Source: Vagococcus martis (GTDB lineage: Bacteria > Bacillota > Bacilli > Lactobacillales > Vagococcaceae). Taken from it: a stretch of 64,000 nucleotides of DNA. Shown piece by piece: positions 45,969 through 56,934 of this stretch (positions are counted from its first letter, which is position 1; every line of letters begins with the position of its first letter). Position numbers and translations under genes: made by a program. The notes below the pieces were generated by a model. It searched no databases. It was not told the DNA's origin and saw nothing but the letters and a program-made list of their open reading frames with translations. Location of the stretch: NCBI RefSeq assembly GCF_002026305.1, contig NZ_MVAB01000001.1, positions 2,184,001-2,248,000 on the forward strand. The letters run 5' to 3'.

Positions 45969-47501
45969 ATGGAAAAGTTAATAAAGGTCATATCAAATAG
46001 AGCAGTCTTAATAGTCTCATTAATCTTGATACAATTAGGTGTATTGTTTGCTATTGTGTTTAGATTTCAGAATTACTTTGTCTATTTTTATACATTCTAT
46101 TTGATTATTTCTAGTGCCGTTATCATAAAAATAATCAATAGTCGAAGTAATCCAGCCTATAAAATTGCTTGGATTATTCCTATCATGTTAATACCAATTT
46201 TTGGGACAGTCATTTATTTAGTCTTTGGTCGTGTTCGTTTCAGTAAAAAAGAAAAAATGAAGATGGCAATGGTTCAAGAACGAGAGCGAATGGCTAACGA
46301 GAGTACTGTTGCTAAAACGACGATAGAAGATGGGAACCCAAATGCTATTATTCAGTCTAATTATCTTAGCAAACATGGTGAGGCTTCTTTATTTGAGCAT
46401 ACGACAAGTGAGTATTATCCGTTGGGGGAGGAAGCTTTCAAAGCGATGATTGAAGACCTTGAAAAGGCTGAGAAGTATATTTTTATGGAGTACTTTATCG
46501 TCCATGAAGGTGAGATGTGGGATACAATGCTTGACATCATGGTTAGAAAAGCCAAAGAAGGTGTAGATGTTCGTTTCATTTATGATGATTTTGGTTGCTT
46601 GTTTACTCTACCTCATGGTTATGATAAAAAGTTACGCGAGCAAGGCATTAAGTGTTGTGTATTTAATCCATTTATTCCAGTATTATCGCCAATTTTTAAT
46701 AATCGCAATCACCGAAAAATTACTGTGATTGATGGAAAAGTTGCTTATACAGGTGGCATTAACTTAGCGGATGAATATATTAATACGATCGAACGATTTG
46801 GTCATTGGAAAGATAATTCGATTAAAGTTGAAGGTGAAGCAGCTTGGGTCTTTTCTCTTTTATTCTTATCAATGTGGGATTTTGTGAATTCAACCGAAAG
46901 CAACATTGAAGAGTTTATTCCAGAATATGCTCCTGGAGAATTACCAGAGAATCAGGGTTATTATCAACCATATGTGGACTCACCGTTTGATAGAGAAACA
47001 GTCGGGATGAACGTGTATTTAAACTTGATTAATCGTGCGACAGAATATGTTTATTTTACAACACCTTATTTGGTGATTGATAATTTATTAATGGAAGCGT
47101 TATGTAATGCTGCTAAGGGTGGCGTTGATGTTAGAATCATAACCCCTCATATACCGGATAAATGGTATGTTCATGCTGTGACGAAATCCAACTATGCACA
47201 ATTAATCGAAGCAGGTGTCAAAATATATGAATACACACCAGGTTTTATTCATTCAAAAACGTGTGTTGTAGATGGACTTTATGCAACAGTTGGAACGGTG
47301 AATTTAGATTACCGTAGTTTGTTCCTACATTTTGAATGTGGTGTGTGGATGTATAAAACAAATGGCGTTGATGCTGTATTACAGGATCATATGGAGACTG
47401 AAAAACTCAGTCAACAAATTTCATTGGAGCAAGCAAAAAATGTGTCGTTTCCAAAAAAAGTAGTGCGAGCATGTTTGTCTGTGTTTGCGCCACTATTGTA
47501 A
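45969..47501 (+). CDS. cls: Cardiolipin synthase
   Basis: It condenses two phosphatidylglycerols into cardiolipin in the membrane. From ATG 45969 (GGAGAG upstream) it has 510 residues: two N-terminal membrane helices (about 10-60), a linker, then two phospholipase D motifs, NHRKITVIDGKVAYTGGIN and FIHSKTCVVDGLYATVGTVN. The open frame extends back into the aldo/keto reductase gene and through its terminator, so the longer start at 45846 is rejected. Confidence 0.94.
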   Translation: MEKLIKVISNRAVLIVSLILIQLGVLFAIVFRFQNYFVYFYTFYLIISSAVIIKIINSRSNPAYKIAWIIPIMLIPIFGTVIYLVFGRVRFSKKEKMKMAMVQERERMANESTVAKTTIEDGNPNAIIQSNYLSKHGEASLFEHTTSEYYPLGEEAFKAMIEDLEKAEKYIFMEYFIVHEGEMWDTMLDIMVRKAKEGVDVRFIYDDFGCLFTLPHGYDKKLREQGIKCCVFNPFIPVLSPIFNNRNHRKITVIDGKVAYTGGINLADEYINTIERFGHWKDNSIKVEGEAAWVFSLLFLSMWDFVNSTESNIEEFIPEYAPGELPENQGYYQPYVDSPFDRETVGMNVYLNLINRATEYVYFTTPYLVIDNLLMEALCNAAKGGVDVRIITPHIPDKWYVHAVTKSNYAQLIEAGVKIYEYTPGFIHSKTCVVDGLYATVGTVNLDYRSLFLHFECGVWMYKTNGVDAVLQDHMETEKLSQQISLEQAKNVSFPKKVVRACLSVFAPLL

Positions 47502-47537
47502 GAAATTAGAGAGATAAAAAATGAAAGAGTGAAAAAA

Positions 47538-48686
47538 ATGCAAGCAGTTTATTTAGATCATGCCGCAACAACACCAATGGCTCCAGAAGTCGTAGAAGAG
47601 ATGACACGAGTGATGTCAACTATATATGGTAATCCTTCAAGTGTGCACCAATTTGGTCGCCAAGCTGAGTTTGAATTAGATAAGGCAAGAGATGTCGTTG
47701 CTTCTTCGATTGGTGCACAGCCACGCGAAATCGTCTTTAATGGTGGTGGTTCTGAAGGTAATAATACAGTGTTGTTGGATATTGCTAGACAAATGAGACA
47801 CAAAGGAAATCATATTATCACAACAAATGTGGAACATTCAGCAGTAATCAAACCACTCGAAACATTAGAAAATATGGGATTTGAGGTTACTTATTTACCA
47901 GTTGAATCAACAGGACACATTAGTGTGACACAATTAGCATCAGCTATTAAACCTGAAACTATCCTCGTTTCAGTGATGTATGGTAATAATGAAATTGGAA
48001 CGCTTAATCCGATAAAAGAAATAGGTCAATTACTTTTTGATCAAGATATTTTATTTCATACAGATGCTGTTCAAGCATTTGGAACAGAAACAATCAATGT
48101 CGATGATTTAAAGGTTGATTACTTAACTATTTCAGCTCACAAAATTAATGGACCTAAAGGAGTTGGGTTTACTTATATTCGTTCAGGTCAACCAATTCCT
48201 GTATTGATACAAGGTGGCGATCAAGAAGAAAGAAGACGTGCGGGGACTGAAAATTTAGCAGGAATAGTTGGTTTAAAAACGGCTGTATCACTTCTTACAG
48301 CAGAGAAAAAAGCTGTAAATAAAGAACATTATAAACAATTCGAACGTCTTATTTTAGAAGCATTAGATGAGCAACAGATAGAGTATCAGATAAATGGAGA
48401 CACAGAAAATAAATTACCTCATATTTTAAACATTTGGTTTAAAAATGTTCCTAATAATATTTTGTTATCTCGTTTAGACTTAGCTGGTTTTGCCATATCA
48501 ATTGGATCGGCTTGTAGTGCAGGAGACGTAAAACCATCACGCATTATTCAAGCTATTTATTCAAACGACAGTAATGCAGCTAAAGAATCAGTCAGAATGA
48601 GTTTTGGCTATGGGGTGACTAAAGAGCAAATTATTGAATTTGCACAAACCTTAGTATCAACGGTTCAATCAATTTTAAAAAAATAG
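47538..48686 (+). CDS. Cysteine desulfurase (NifS/IscS-like)
   Basis: This PLP enzyme moves sulfur from cysteine to a protein persulfide. The 382-residue protein has LDHAATTPM at the N-terminus, the PLP lysine in TISAHKINGPKG (near 200) and the catalytic loop cysteine in GSACSAGDVKPS (near 325). Class I IscS-type enzymes next to mnmA usually feed sulfur to tRNA 2-thiouridine formation. ATG 47538 is preferred over GTG 47529. DUF1831 and mnmA follow, as in other Lactobacillales. Confidence 0.94.
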   Translation: MQAVYLDHAATTPMAPEVVEEMTRVMSTIYGNPSSVHQFGRQAEFELDKARDVVASSIGAQPREIVFNGGGSEGNNTVLLDIARQMRHKGNHIITTNVEHSAVIKPLETLENMGFEVTYLPVESTGHISVTQLASAIKPETILVSVMYGNNEIGTLNPIKEIGQLLFDQDILFHTDAVQAFGTETINVDDLKVDYLTISAHKINGPKGVGFTYIRSGQPIPVLIQGGDQEERRRAGTENLAGIVGLKTAVSLLTAEKKAVNKEHYKQFERLILEALDEQQIEYQINGDTENKLPHILNIWFKNVPNNILLSRLDLAGFAISIGSACSAGDVKPSRIIQAIYSNDSNAAKESVRMSFGYGVTKEQIIEFAQTLVSTVQSILKK

Positions 48687-48715
48687 TTGGTATTTGTAAA
48701 CAGATTCATTATAAT
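48687..48715 (+). promoter_or_regulatory. Promoter ahead of the DUF1831 gene
   Basis: TTGGTA (48687-48692), a 17-base spacer and TATAAT (48710-48715). Confidence 0.6.
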
Positions 48716-48744
48716 GAGGGTATCAAGTTTATAGGGGGATAAGT

Positions 48745-49086
48745 ATGTCATTCTTAGAAAAAGCAACAGTGGAAGGATGTCCACAGTTCTACAAAATAAA
48801 TCCAAAGGCAAGAGCCTATACGTTTAAAGATTATGGTTTCCAAGTCACACCTTCAGGCAATTTACAATTGGTGAGACCATTAGATATCACACCTCAAGCA
48901 AAGCAAAGTCCAAAGTTAAAAATAACAGTGGCAAAAGATTTAAAAACGTTAAAAATGTCTTTAACAACGCCTAATGGATTAAAAGCGATTAATATTTTTA
49001 AATCAGAGGACCAAAAAGATAAACAAGAGCAATTTTATTACATTATGGATGATTTAATGTCATTTGATTGTATCGAAAAAGCTTAA
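48745..49086 (+). CDS. DUF1831 family protein
   Basis: This is a 113-residue cytoplasmic protein of the DUF1831 family, known from lactic acid bacteria and structurally solved but functionally undefined. No catalytic motif is evident; one Cys (VEGCPQF) is near the N-terminus. It has its own promoter and terminator and sits between a cysteine desulfurase and mnmA, a recurring arrangement, so a role around tRNA thiolation is a reasonable inference without proof. Confidence 0.8.
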   Translation: MSFLEKATVEGCPQFYKINPKARAYTFKDYGFQVTPSGNLQLVRPLDITPQAKQSPKLKITVAKDLKTLKMSLTTPNGLKAINIFKSEDQKDKQEQFYYIMDDLMSFDCIEKA

Positions 49087-49095
49087 ACCAAAAGA

Positions 49096-49126
49096 AAAGA
49101 ATTGTCTTATGACAGTTCTTTTTTTG
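49096..49126 (+). terminator. Terminator after DUF1831 gene
   Basis: An 11-bp stem AAAGAATTGTC / GACAGTTCTTT with a TTAT loop is followed by T5. Confidence 0.88.
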
Positions 49127-49221
49127 TGTTAAAGAGATGATTTTATTAAGCAAAAACGCTATAATGTAATAACTGAAAAAAATACGACCTTCAAATCGTA
49201 GTAGATTTTCAGAATCTATAA

Positions 49222-50370
<1,149 letters not shown>

Positions 50371-50382
50371 TTAAAAAAGGTG

Positions 50383-50411
50383 TTGACAGAATGTTTTTAA
50401 TACGATATAGT
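50383..50411 (+). promoter_or_regulatory. Promoter of the M-box/Mg2+ ATPase unit
   Basis: TTGACA (50383-50388), exactly 17 bases, TATAGT (50406-50411). Confidence 0.8.
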
Positions 50412-50429
50412 TCTGTGTGTAAGAAAAAT

Positions 50430-50656
50430 AGATTAGTTAGGTGAGGCTCCTATACAAACATAGGCTACTGCCCAAAAATGTCGAGAGACGCCAATGGGTA
50501 TAACAGAGATGATCGATATAAGGTTTTCTTTAACGTAGCTAAAGTTCTTTGTAACTTTTACGTTGTATAGTGCTAAAACTCAACGATTGGATCTCACAAG
50601 TTTATTTAATGTGTCTTTATGCCTTTCGTCGAGTTTTTGGACGGAAGGATTTTTTG
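50430..50656 (+). ncRNA. M-box (ykoK) magnesium riboswitch with terminator
   Basis: The leader matches the M-box consensus closely: GTTAGGTGAGGCTCCTATAC (50435-50454), GGCTACTGCCC, ATGTCGAGAGACGCCAATGGG and the distal AGTGCTAAAACTCAACGATTGG. Its expression platform is a terminator stem CCTTTCGTC / GACGGAAGG (50622-50630 with 50640-50648) plus T6. High Mg2+ stabilises the aptamer and promotes termination; here it controls an Mg2+ P-type ATPase. Confidence 0.93.
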
Positions 50657-50744
50657 CGTTTTCTAATCAATCAAAGGAGGGTTAACTGTTTTTTTTAAAA
50701 CTATTATTCTTATAAAAAATAACACACAAAGGAGATGGAAACAC

Positions 50745-50843
50745 ATGGAAGATAGTAGTCACGGTCGAAGTTACAAGGGTCATGTAGAGTGGGAAATAAA
50801 AAAAGTTTATTATTATCTATCTGTTTCTACCTCAGAGAGATAA
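50745..50843 (+). CDS. Small ORF between M-box and Mg2+ ATPase (32 aa)
   Basis: ATG 50745 is preceded by AAAGGAG eleven bases upstream and opens 32 codons: a polar N-terminus MEDSSHGRSYKG, an aromatic stretch VYYYLSVS, stop TAA. It lies after the riboswitch terminator, so it is transcribed only on read-through. GTTACAAG inside it (50770-50777) can pair with CTTGTAAC (50852-50859) just past its stop. It could be a regulatory leader peptide, a small membrane-associated modulator, or chance. Confidence 0.4.
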   Translation: MEDSSHGRSYKGHVEWEIKKVYYYLSVSTSER

Positions 50844-50897
50844 GTTGATAGCTTGTAACCACTTCTCAAAAGGACCCAATAAAAAGGGGGAATACAC

Positions 50898-53627
50898 ATG
50901 ATTCATACAAATATGAGTGGCATACTCTTTTTTATGATCGGGTGTTTCTTATGGACACAACAAGTGGGAAAGAAGGTTACAACAATGGAAAAAAAAGAAG
51001 TAGCAAACTACAAATTTTTTGCACAAACTAGTATTGATAAATTATTTTCAACATTTAAAACAAGTCTTAGTGGTATAAATAACAATGAAGCAGAAGTATT
51101 AAGAGATGAGTACGGTGAAAATGTTATTTCACATAAAAAGAAAACACCCTTTATTATTGAAGTATTAAAAGCATATTTTACACCGTTTACTACCGTATTA
51201 TTAGCTTTAGCTATTATTTCGTTTATTACAGATTATGTGATTGTTCCAGCTGATGAAAAAGATTTAACTGGCGTATTAATTATTGTAGCAATGGTGCTGT
51301 TAAGTGGCACAATGACACTTGTTCAGTCAGTTAAGTCAAATAATGCGGCTGAAAAATTAAGCAATATGGTCAAAGTCACAGCGACAGTTCTTAGAAAAGG
51401 TGAGGAAGTTGAGTTACCTATCGAAGAAATTGTGTGTGGCGACATTATTAAATTATCAGCAGGAGATATGTTACCAGCAGACGTTAGATTGATTCGTACA
51501 AAAGATTTGTTCGTCTCACAAGCTGCTATGACTGGTGAAAGTTATCCTGTTGAGAAAAAAGACACATTTACTATGAGAAACAAAGACACAGAAACAGATT
51601 ATGAAAATATTGCATTTATGGGAAGTAACGTAGTAAGTGGTAGTGCAATAGGTTTAGTTATTGCTGTTGGAAATGGCACATTATTTGGTCAAATTGCGAA
51701 AGATGTGTCCGAAAAACACACGATTACTAGTTTTGATGTAGGGATTTCAAAAACATCTTGGTTATTAATTCGTTTCATGATGGTGATGGCACCAACAGTA
51801 TTCTTGATTAATGGTTTAACAAAAGGTGATTGGTTAGAAGCATTTCTTTTTGGTCTATCTGTTGCAGTAGGATTAACACCTGAAATGCTACCGATGATTG
51901 TGACAACGAACCTTGTAAAAGGTGCGTCAACTATGGCAAAAAAAGGAACAATCATTAAAAATTTAAACTCTATTCAAAACTTTGGTGCCATCGATGTGTT
52001 GTGTACAGATAAAACAGGAACCTTGACACAAGACAAAATCATTTTAGAGTATCATTTAGATGTTGATGGAAAAGAAGATGATAGAGTTTTAAGACATGCC
52101 TTCTTTAATAGTTATTATCAAACAGGTTTAAAAAACTTAATGGATAAAGCAATTATAGAATCAGCTGAAGAAGAGTTAAATATGAATGTCAATGCGTATA
52201 AAAAAGTCGATGAAATTCCATTTGATTTCCAACGTCGTCGTATGAGTGTGGTGATTGAAGATGCGTTTGGCAAAACGCAAATGATTACAAAAGGTGCCGT
52301 TGAAGAGATGCTTGACGTATCAAGTTATGTTGACTACCGTGGTAGTGTGGTTCCTTTAACAGAAGAAATCAAATCAACTATTTTAAAAACAGTAGACGAG
52401 TTAAATGAAGATGGATTACGTGTGATTGCGGTTGCTCAAAAAACAAATCCAAGTGTAGTTGGTGAGTTTTCTGTCAAAGACGAAAGCGACATGGTATTAA
52501 TTGGATACCTTGCTTTCCTTGATCCACCAAAAGAAACAACGAAAGACGCTTTAAAAGCATTAAAAGAACATGGTGTTGGTGTTAAAGTATTAACAGGGGA
52601 CAATGCTTTAGTCACTAAATCTGTGTGTAAACAAGTCGGATTAGAAGATGAAGAGTTAATTACAGGATCTGAGATTTCTCGTATGAATGATGTAGAATTA
52701 AAAGTCATTGCAGAAAAATACAATATTTTTGTTAAATTAACACCGTCTCAAAAAACACGTTTAGTAAAAGTATTACGTGATGCTGGTCACACTGTTGGCT
52801 TTATGGGTGATGGTATCAATGATGCACCTGCTATGAAAGAAGCTGATGTAGGTATTTCAGTAGATACAGCCGTTGATATTGCTAAAGAAAGTGCGGATGT
52901 TATTCTATTAGAAAAAGACTTAATGGTGTTAGAACGAGGTATTTTAGCAGGACGTACAACGTTTGGTAACATTATGAAATATGTCAAAATGACAGCAAGC
53001 TCAAACTTCGGAAATATGTTCTCCGTTGTTGTTGCCAGTATTTTCTTACCGTTTTTACCAATGTTACCAATTCAACTGCTATTCTTGAATTTAATTTACG
53101 ATATTTCTTGTATGTCAATTCCATGGGATAATATGGATGCCGATTATTTAGAAGAACCTAAAAAATGGGATGCAAGCCGTATTGGGTCATTTATGAAATG
53201 GCTTGGACCTACAAGTTCAGTGTTTGATATTACTACGTATGCTTTAATGTATTTTGTCATTTGTCCAGCAGTGGTTGGTGGCTCATATCACACATTAGGA
53301 GCTGAACAACAAGCATTGTTTATTGCTGTATTCCATGCTGGTTGGTTTGTTGAGTCATTATGGTCTCAAACATTAGTTATTCATACATTAAGAACACCAA
53401 AATTACCATTTATTCAAAGTAGAGCATCATTTATTTTAACAACGATTACGTCTATCGGTATTGCAATTGGTTCATTCTTACCATTTACAGCGTTTGGTCA
53501 AGATTTAGGATTGATGCCATTACCAGGGCAATACTGGATTTATTTAGCACTGACTATCGTTGCTTATCTAATGCTAGTAATGGTTGTTAAAAAAATCTAT
53601 GTAAACCGTTTTGGTGAGCTATTATAA
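50898..53627 (+). CDS. mgtA: Magnesium-translocating P-type ATPase (MgtA type)
   Basis: This P3B ATPase imports Mg2+. The core shows the actuator motif TGES ([13 protein letters not shown]), the phosphorylation site [20 protein letters not shown] and the hinge [18 protein letters not shown], with the membrane segments MB-type arranged as in MgtA (about ten). From ATG 50898 (strong GGGGGAA eight bases upstream) the protein has 909 residues and an extra N-terminal hydrophobic stretch [12 protein letters not shown] second start at ATG 50985 (AAGAAGG upstream) would give an 880-residue protein of usual form. M-box control fits the function. Confidence 0.94.
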   Translation: MIHTNMSGILFFMIGCFLWTQQVGKKVTTMEKKEVANYKFFAQTSIDKLFSTFKTSLSGINNNEAEVLRDEYGENVISHKKKTPFIIEVLKAYFTPFTTVLLALAIISFITDYVIVPADEKDLTGVLIIVAMVLLSGTMTLVQSVKSNNAAEKLSNMVKVTATVLRKGEEVELPIEEIVCGDIIKLSAGDMLPADVRLIRTKDLFVSQAAMTGESYPVEKKDTFTMRNKDTETDYENIAFMGSNVVSGSAIGLVIAVGNGTLFGQIAKDVSEKHTITSFDVGISKTSWLLIRFMMVMAPTVFLINGLTKGDWLEAFLFGLSVAVGLTPEMLPMIVTTNLVKGASTMAKKGTIIKNLNSIQNFGAIDVLCTDKTGTLTQDKIILEYHLDVDGKEDDRVLRHAFFNSYYQTGLKNLMDKAIIESAEEELNMNVNAYKKVDEIPFDFQRRRMSVVIEDAFGKTQMITKGAVEEMLDVSSYVDYRGSVVPLTEEIKSTILKTVDELNEDGLRVIAVAQKTNPSVVGEFSVKDESDMVLIGYLAFLDPPKETTKDALKALKEHGVGVKVLTGDNALVTKSVCKQVGLEDEELITGSEISRMNDVELKVIAEKYNIFVKLTPSQKTRLVKVLRDAGHTVGFMGDGINDAPAMKEADVGISVDTAVDIAKESADVILLEKDLMVLERGILAGRTTFGNIMKYVKMTASSNFGNMFSVVVASIFLPFLPMLPIQLLFLNLIYDISCMSIPWDNMDADYLEEPKKWDASRIGSFMKWLGPTSSVFDITTYALMYFVICPAVVGGSYHTLGAEQQALFIAVFHAGWFVESLWSQTLVIHTLRTPKLPFIQSRASFILTTITSIGIAIGSFLPFTAFGQDLGLMPLPGQYWIYLALTIVAYLMLVMVVKKIYVNRFGELL

Positions 53628-53637
53628 TAGAAATTTA

Positions 53638-53670
53638 AAAAGAAACGAGTGATAACTTGTTTCTTTTTTT
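53638..53670 (+). terminator. Terminator after Mg2+ ATPase gene
   Basis: A 13-bp stem (AAAAGAAACGAGT / ACTTGTTTCTTTT) continues into a long T-run. Confidence 0.9.
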
Positions 53671-53764
53671 TTAACACGATAAAATAGATAAGTCGTAAGA
53701 TTTGTCAATTTAGACATTTTCACATAGTCTATAAGTAAAGTGTAAAAGAAGGGCGGACAAATAG

Positions 53765-54151
53765 ATGTATCAAGTTATTCAGACTTATAGTGAAGATGAG
53801 CCTTGGTGGTTTTTTGAAGAATGGGAAAAAAATATAAAATCAGAAGAGGTTTTTGATAAATTTCATGATGCAGAACAAGCATTTATGAAACAATATGATC
53901 AATTAAAACAAGACTACGAAGAAGTAAAATGTAAAGATCCTTATTTAGTCGCTTTTTGGAACGATGAAGAATACGTATATTGTGAAGACTGTGATGAAGA
54001 TTTACAAGCATACAGAGGATTAATGCTGGTAAGTGAGTACAAAAAATTAGATTTAGGAGATAATAACTCAGATGAAGCAACTGGTAATAGCAGAAAAACC
54101 AAGTGTTGCCAGAGATTTAGCCAAAGTGCTAGGGGCAACCAAGAAAACTAA
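53765..54151 (+). CDS. DUF1033 family protein
   Basis: This 128-residue protein begins MYQVIQ and has EPWWFFEEWEKNI and YCEDCDEDLQAYRGLMLV, the hallmarks of DUF1033, a family of lactic acid bacteria and bacilli with no established function (aromatic, acidic, one CxxC-like pair). The last 27 codons overlap the start of topB in another frame and look non-conserved (SRKTKCCQRFSQSARGNQEN). TAATAA is present at 54061 in an alternative frame, so the native end may be near residue 99. Confidence 0.8.
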   Translation: MYQVIQTYSEDEPWWFFEEWEKNIKSEEVFDKFHDAEQAFMKQYDQLKQDYEEVKCKDPYLVAFWNDEEYVYCEDCDEDLQAYRGLMLVSEYKKLDLGDNNSDEATGNSRKTKCCQRFSQSARGNQEN

Positions 54152-56147
54152 AAATTATATCGAGGGCGATAAATATATCGTGACTTGGGCTTTAGGTCAT
54201 TTGCTTGGCTTAAAGATGCCTGAAGATTATAACAAAGATTGGGCAGAGTGGAACATGAATACCTTACCAATGATTCCTGAACGAGTAGGGATAAAACCAC
54301 TACCTAAAACACGTCCACAATTAAAAGCAATTAGTCAATTAGCTAATCGCAAAGACGTATCTGAAGCCATTATCGCAACTGATGCAGGACGTGAAGGAGA
54401 GCTAGTTGCACGCTGGATTTTACAATTTGTCAAGTTCAAAAAGCCGGTGAAACGTTTATGGATTTCTTCTCAAACAGATAAAGCCATTAAACAAGGATTT
54501 AAACAATTAAGACCGAGTAAAGAGTATGATAATTTATATTATTCAGCTGTGGCTCGTGCCGAGGCTGATTGGTTAGTTGGGTTAAATGTGACACGAGCGT
54601 TAACTGTAAAATACAAAGACAGTTTATCAGCAGGACGTGTTCAAACACCGACGCTAGCGATGGTTAGACAACAAGAAGAAGTCATTGAGAAATTTAGACC
54701 GGAAACCTATTTTACGCTAGACGCTGAATATGATGGTGTCATAGGACATTTGCAATTAAAAAATCCTAGACAGTATAAAGAGAGACAAGCATTAGAAGAT
54801 TTAGTCGCATCATTTGATGGAAAATCGTTAATGGTTGACGAGATTCAAGTGAAGGAAAAAACAGAGCATGCACCGCTTCCTTATGATTTAACAGAAATTC
54901 AGCGTGAAGCAAATCAACGTTACCAATATTCTGCTAAAAAAACACTGTCAATTATTCAACGTTTATATGAAACGCATAAAATTGTCACGTATCCACGAAC
55001 TGATTCGAAACATTTGACGACCGACATGAAATCAACAATGAAAGAACGTTTGACTGCTGTTACTCAAATGTCACCAGAATTAGTGAAACGACTTGTTAAA
55101 GATGGTGCAGTAGTAAAACAGCAAAAAGTGTTCCAAAATGCAAAGGTAACTGATCATCATGGATTGATACCAACAGAACAATCGGCTCGCCTTGAAAAAT
55201 TAGACAATGATGAGTTGAAAATCTATCGCATGATTGTAGAACGTTTCTTAGGCTTGTTTTTACCGCCATATAAAGTATCAATTGAAACGATTACAGCTAA
55301 AGTAGACCAATCAGCGTTTGTCTTTAAACAACAACGTGTCCTTGAAACTGGATGGAAACAATCAGAAGAAACAGCCAAACAATCTGTTGTTTTTAAAAAA
55401 GGAGCTGCAATCAAAGCTGTTTATAAGATTAATAAACAACTGACAACTCCACCAAATCCATTATCAGAGGGAACGTTACTTGGAAAAATGGAAAAACATA
55501 ATTTAGGAACACCCGCAACACGTGCCGAAATTATTGAAAAATTAATCAGTTCAGATTTAATTGAACGTCAAACCAATCGTTTAGTGGTTACAGCAAAAGG
55601 AAAACAACTATTACAATTAGTTAATCCATCACTTGTCACACCAGAGCTGACACAACAATGGGAGCTTTCTTTAGAAAGAATTGCGAATGGTGATCTTAAA
55701 CATCAAGTATTTATAAAAGATATTGAAAAAGAAACTACTCGTTTAGTTAAAGAAATTAAAATGAGTGAAGAAAAGTATGTCGATCATTCATTAACCAATA
55801 AAACCTGTCCAGATTGTGGTAGCCAATTAAAAGAAAAAAATACAAGAGATGGCAAAATCTATGTATGTAGCAGTGAGACTTGTCATTACAAACGACGTAA
55901 AGATCCAAAAGTATCCAATAAGCGTTGCCCGCAATGTAAAAAGAAAATGATGATATTAGAAAATAAAAATGGATCATATTTTAAATGTGGTGGCTGTCAA
56001 TACACAGAAAAAATGCAAAGTGGCTCAAAAGGTAAGAAAAAAATCTCGAAACATGAAGAAAGAAAATTGATTAAAAAATATAATCAAGCAGAAGAGATGG
56101 AAAGCCCACTTGCGGCAGCTTTAAAAGCAGCAATGAAAGAAGACTAA
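54072..56147 (+). CDS. topB: DNA topoisomerase III
   Basis: This is a type IA topoisomerase that relaxes and decatenates DNA. The 691-residue protein has a TOPRIM domain (VIAEKPSVARDLAKVLG, then DAGREGE), the active-site Tyr in VTYPRTDS (near 312), and a C-terminal pair of zinc-ribbon-like clusters (CPDCGSQL...C.....C and CPQCKKKM...CGGC). Length and order match TopB rather than TopA. Its ATG lies inside the DUF1033 frame, 19 bases after GGAG. Confidence 0.93.
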   Translation: MKQLVIAEKPSVARDLAKVLGATKKTKNYIEGDKYIVTWALGHLLGLKMPEDYNKDWAEWNMNTLPMIPERVGIKPLPKTRPQLKAISQLANRKDVSEAIIATDAGREGELVARWILQFVKFKKPVKRLWISSQTDKAIKQGFKQLRPSKEYDNLYYSAVARAEADWLVGLNVTRALTVKYKDSLSAGRVQTPTLAMVRQQEEVIEKFRPETYFTLDAEYDGVIGHLQLKNPRQYKERQALEDLVASFDGKSLMVDEIQVKEKTEHAPLPYDLTEIQREANQRYQYSAKKTLSIIQRLYETHKIVTYPRTDSKHLTTDMKSTMKERLTAVTQMSPELVKRLVKDGAVVKQQKVFQNAKVTDHHGLIPTEQSARLEKLDNDELKIYRMIVERFLGLFLPPYKVSIETITAKVDQSAFVFKQQRVLETGWKQSEETAKQSVVFKKGAAIKAVYKINKQLTTPPNPLSEGTLLGKMEKHNLGTPATRAEIIEKLISSDLIERQTNRLVVTAKGKQLLQLVNPSLVTPELTQQWELSLERIANGDLKHQVFIKDIEKETTRLVKEIKMSEEKYVDHSLTNKTCPDCGSQLKEKNTRDGKIYVCSSETCHYKRRKDPKVSNKRCPQCKKKMMILENKNGSYFKCGGCQYTEKMQSGSKGKKKISKHEERKLIKKYNQAEEMESPLAAALKAAMKED

Positions 56148-56148
56148 T

Positions 56149-56195
56149 AAAAAAGGAATGACACAAGGGTTATCACCTTACTGTCATTCCTTTTT
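56149..56195. terminator. Bidirectional terminator between topB and glnQ
   Basis: A stem of about 14 bp (AAAAAGGAATGACA / TGTCATTCCTTTTT) has an 18-base loop, with A-runs and T-runs on both sides. Confidence 0.88.
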
Positions 56196-56196
56196 A

Positions 56197-56934
56197 TTAT
56201 ATGTTTAATACTTTATTTAAGAAGTCTTTTGTACGGTCATGTTGAGGATTTTCAAAGACTTGTTCAGGTGAACCATCCTCTAAGAAATTACCCCCATCAA
56301 TAAACATCACACGATTTGCCACTTCTTTAGCAAATCCCATTTCATGAGTGACAATCACCATTGTCATCCCTTGCTCAGCTAAATCTTTCATAACGTTTAG
56401 CACGTCTCCTACCATTTCAGGGTCAAGTGCTGATGTTGGTTCATCAAAGAGCATAATATCAGGATTCATGGCTAATGCTCGGGCAATGGCAACACGCTGT
56501 TTTTGTCCTCCTGATAAAGAGTCTGGATAGCTATCTTTTTTATCAGCTAAGCCAACTGATTCAAGTAAACTAATTGCTTTTTCATTTGCTTCAGCTTTAG
56601 ATAATTTACCCAAGTCAACAGGAGCAAGGGTCACATTTTCTAAAATGGTTAAATGAGGAAATAGATTGAAATGTTGGAAAACCATTCCAATGTGTTGACG
56701 GACTTTATTGATGTTAGTATTTTTGTCAGTCAAATTAGTTCCATCCACAATAATATTTCCACTCGTAATTTCTTCTAATTGATTTAAGCAACGAAGAAAC
56801 GTGCTTTTCCCAGAACCTGATGGGCCAATGATACAGACCACATCGCCTTTTTTGATAGAAACATTAATATCGTTTAATACAGTGTGTTCATCATATTTTT
56901 TTACTAAGTGCTCAACTAATATTTTTTCAGCCAA
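56197..56934 (-). CDS. glnQ: Polar amino acid ABC transporter ATP-binding protein
   Basis: This is a 245-residue ATPase for amino acid import, GlnQ-like. Walker A is GPSGSGKST (34-42), signature LSGGQKQR, Walker [11 protein letters not shown], and the family [11 protein letters not shown]-loop. It directly follows the fused binding-permease gene (no gap), so the two form a complete importer with GlnP-GlnH architecture. Glutamine, glutamate or another polar amino acid is the likely substrate. Confidence 0.94.
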   Translation of the reverse strand: MAEKILVEHLVKKYDEHTVLNDINVSIKKGDVVCIIGPSGSGKSTFLRCLNQLEEITSGNIIVDGTNLTDKNTNINKVRQHIGMVFQHFNLFPHLTILENVTLAPVDLGKLSKAEANEKAISLLESVGLADKKDSYPDSLSGGQKQRVAIARALAMNPDIMLFDEPTSALDPEMVGDVLNVMKDLAEQGMTMVIVTHEMGFAKEVANRVMFIDGGNFLEDGSPEQVFENPQHDRTKDFLNKVLNI

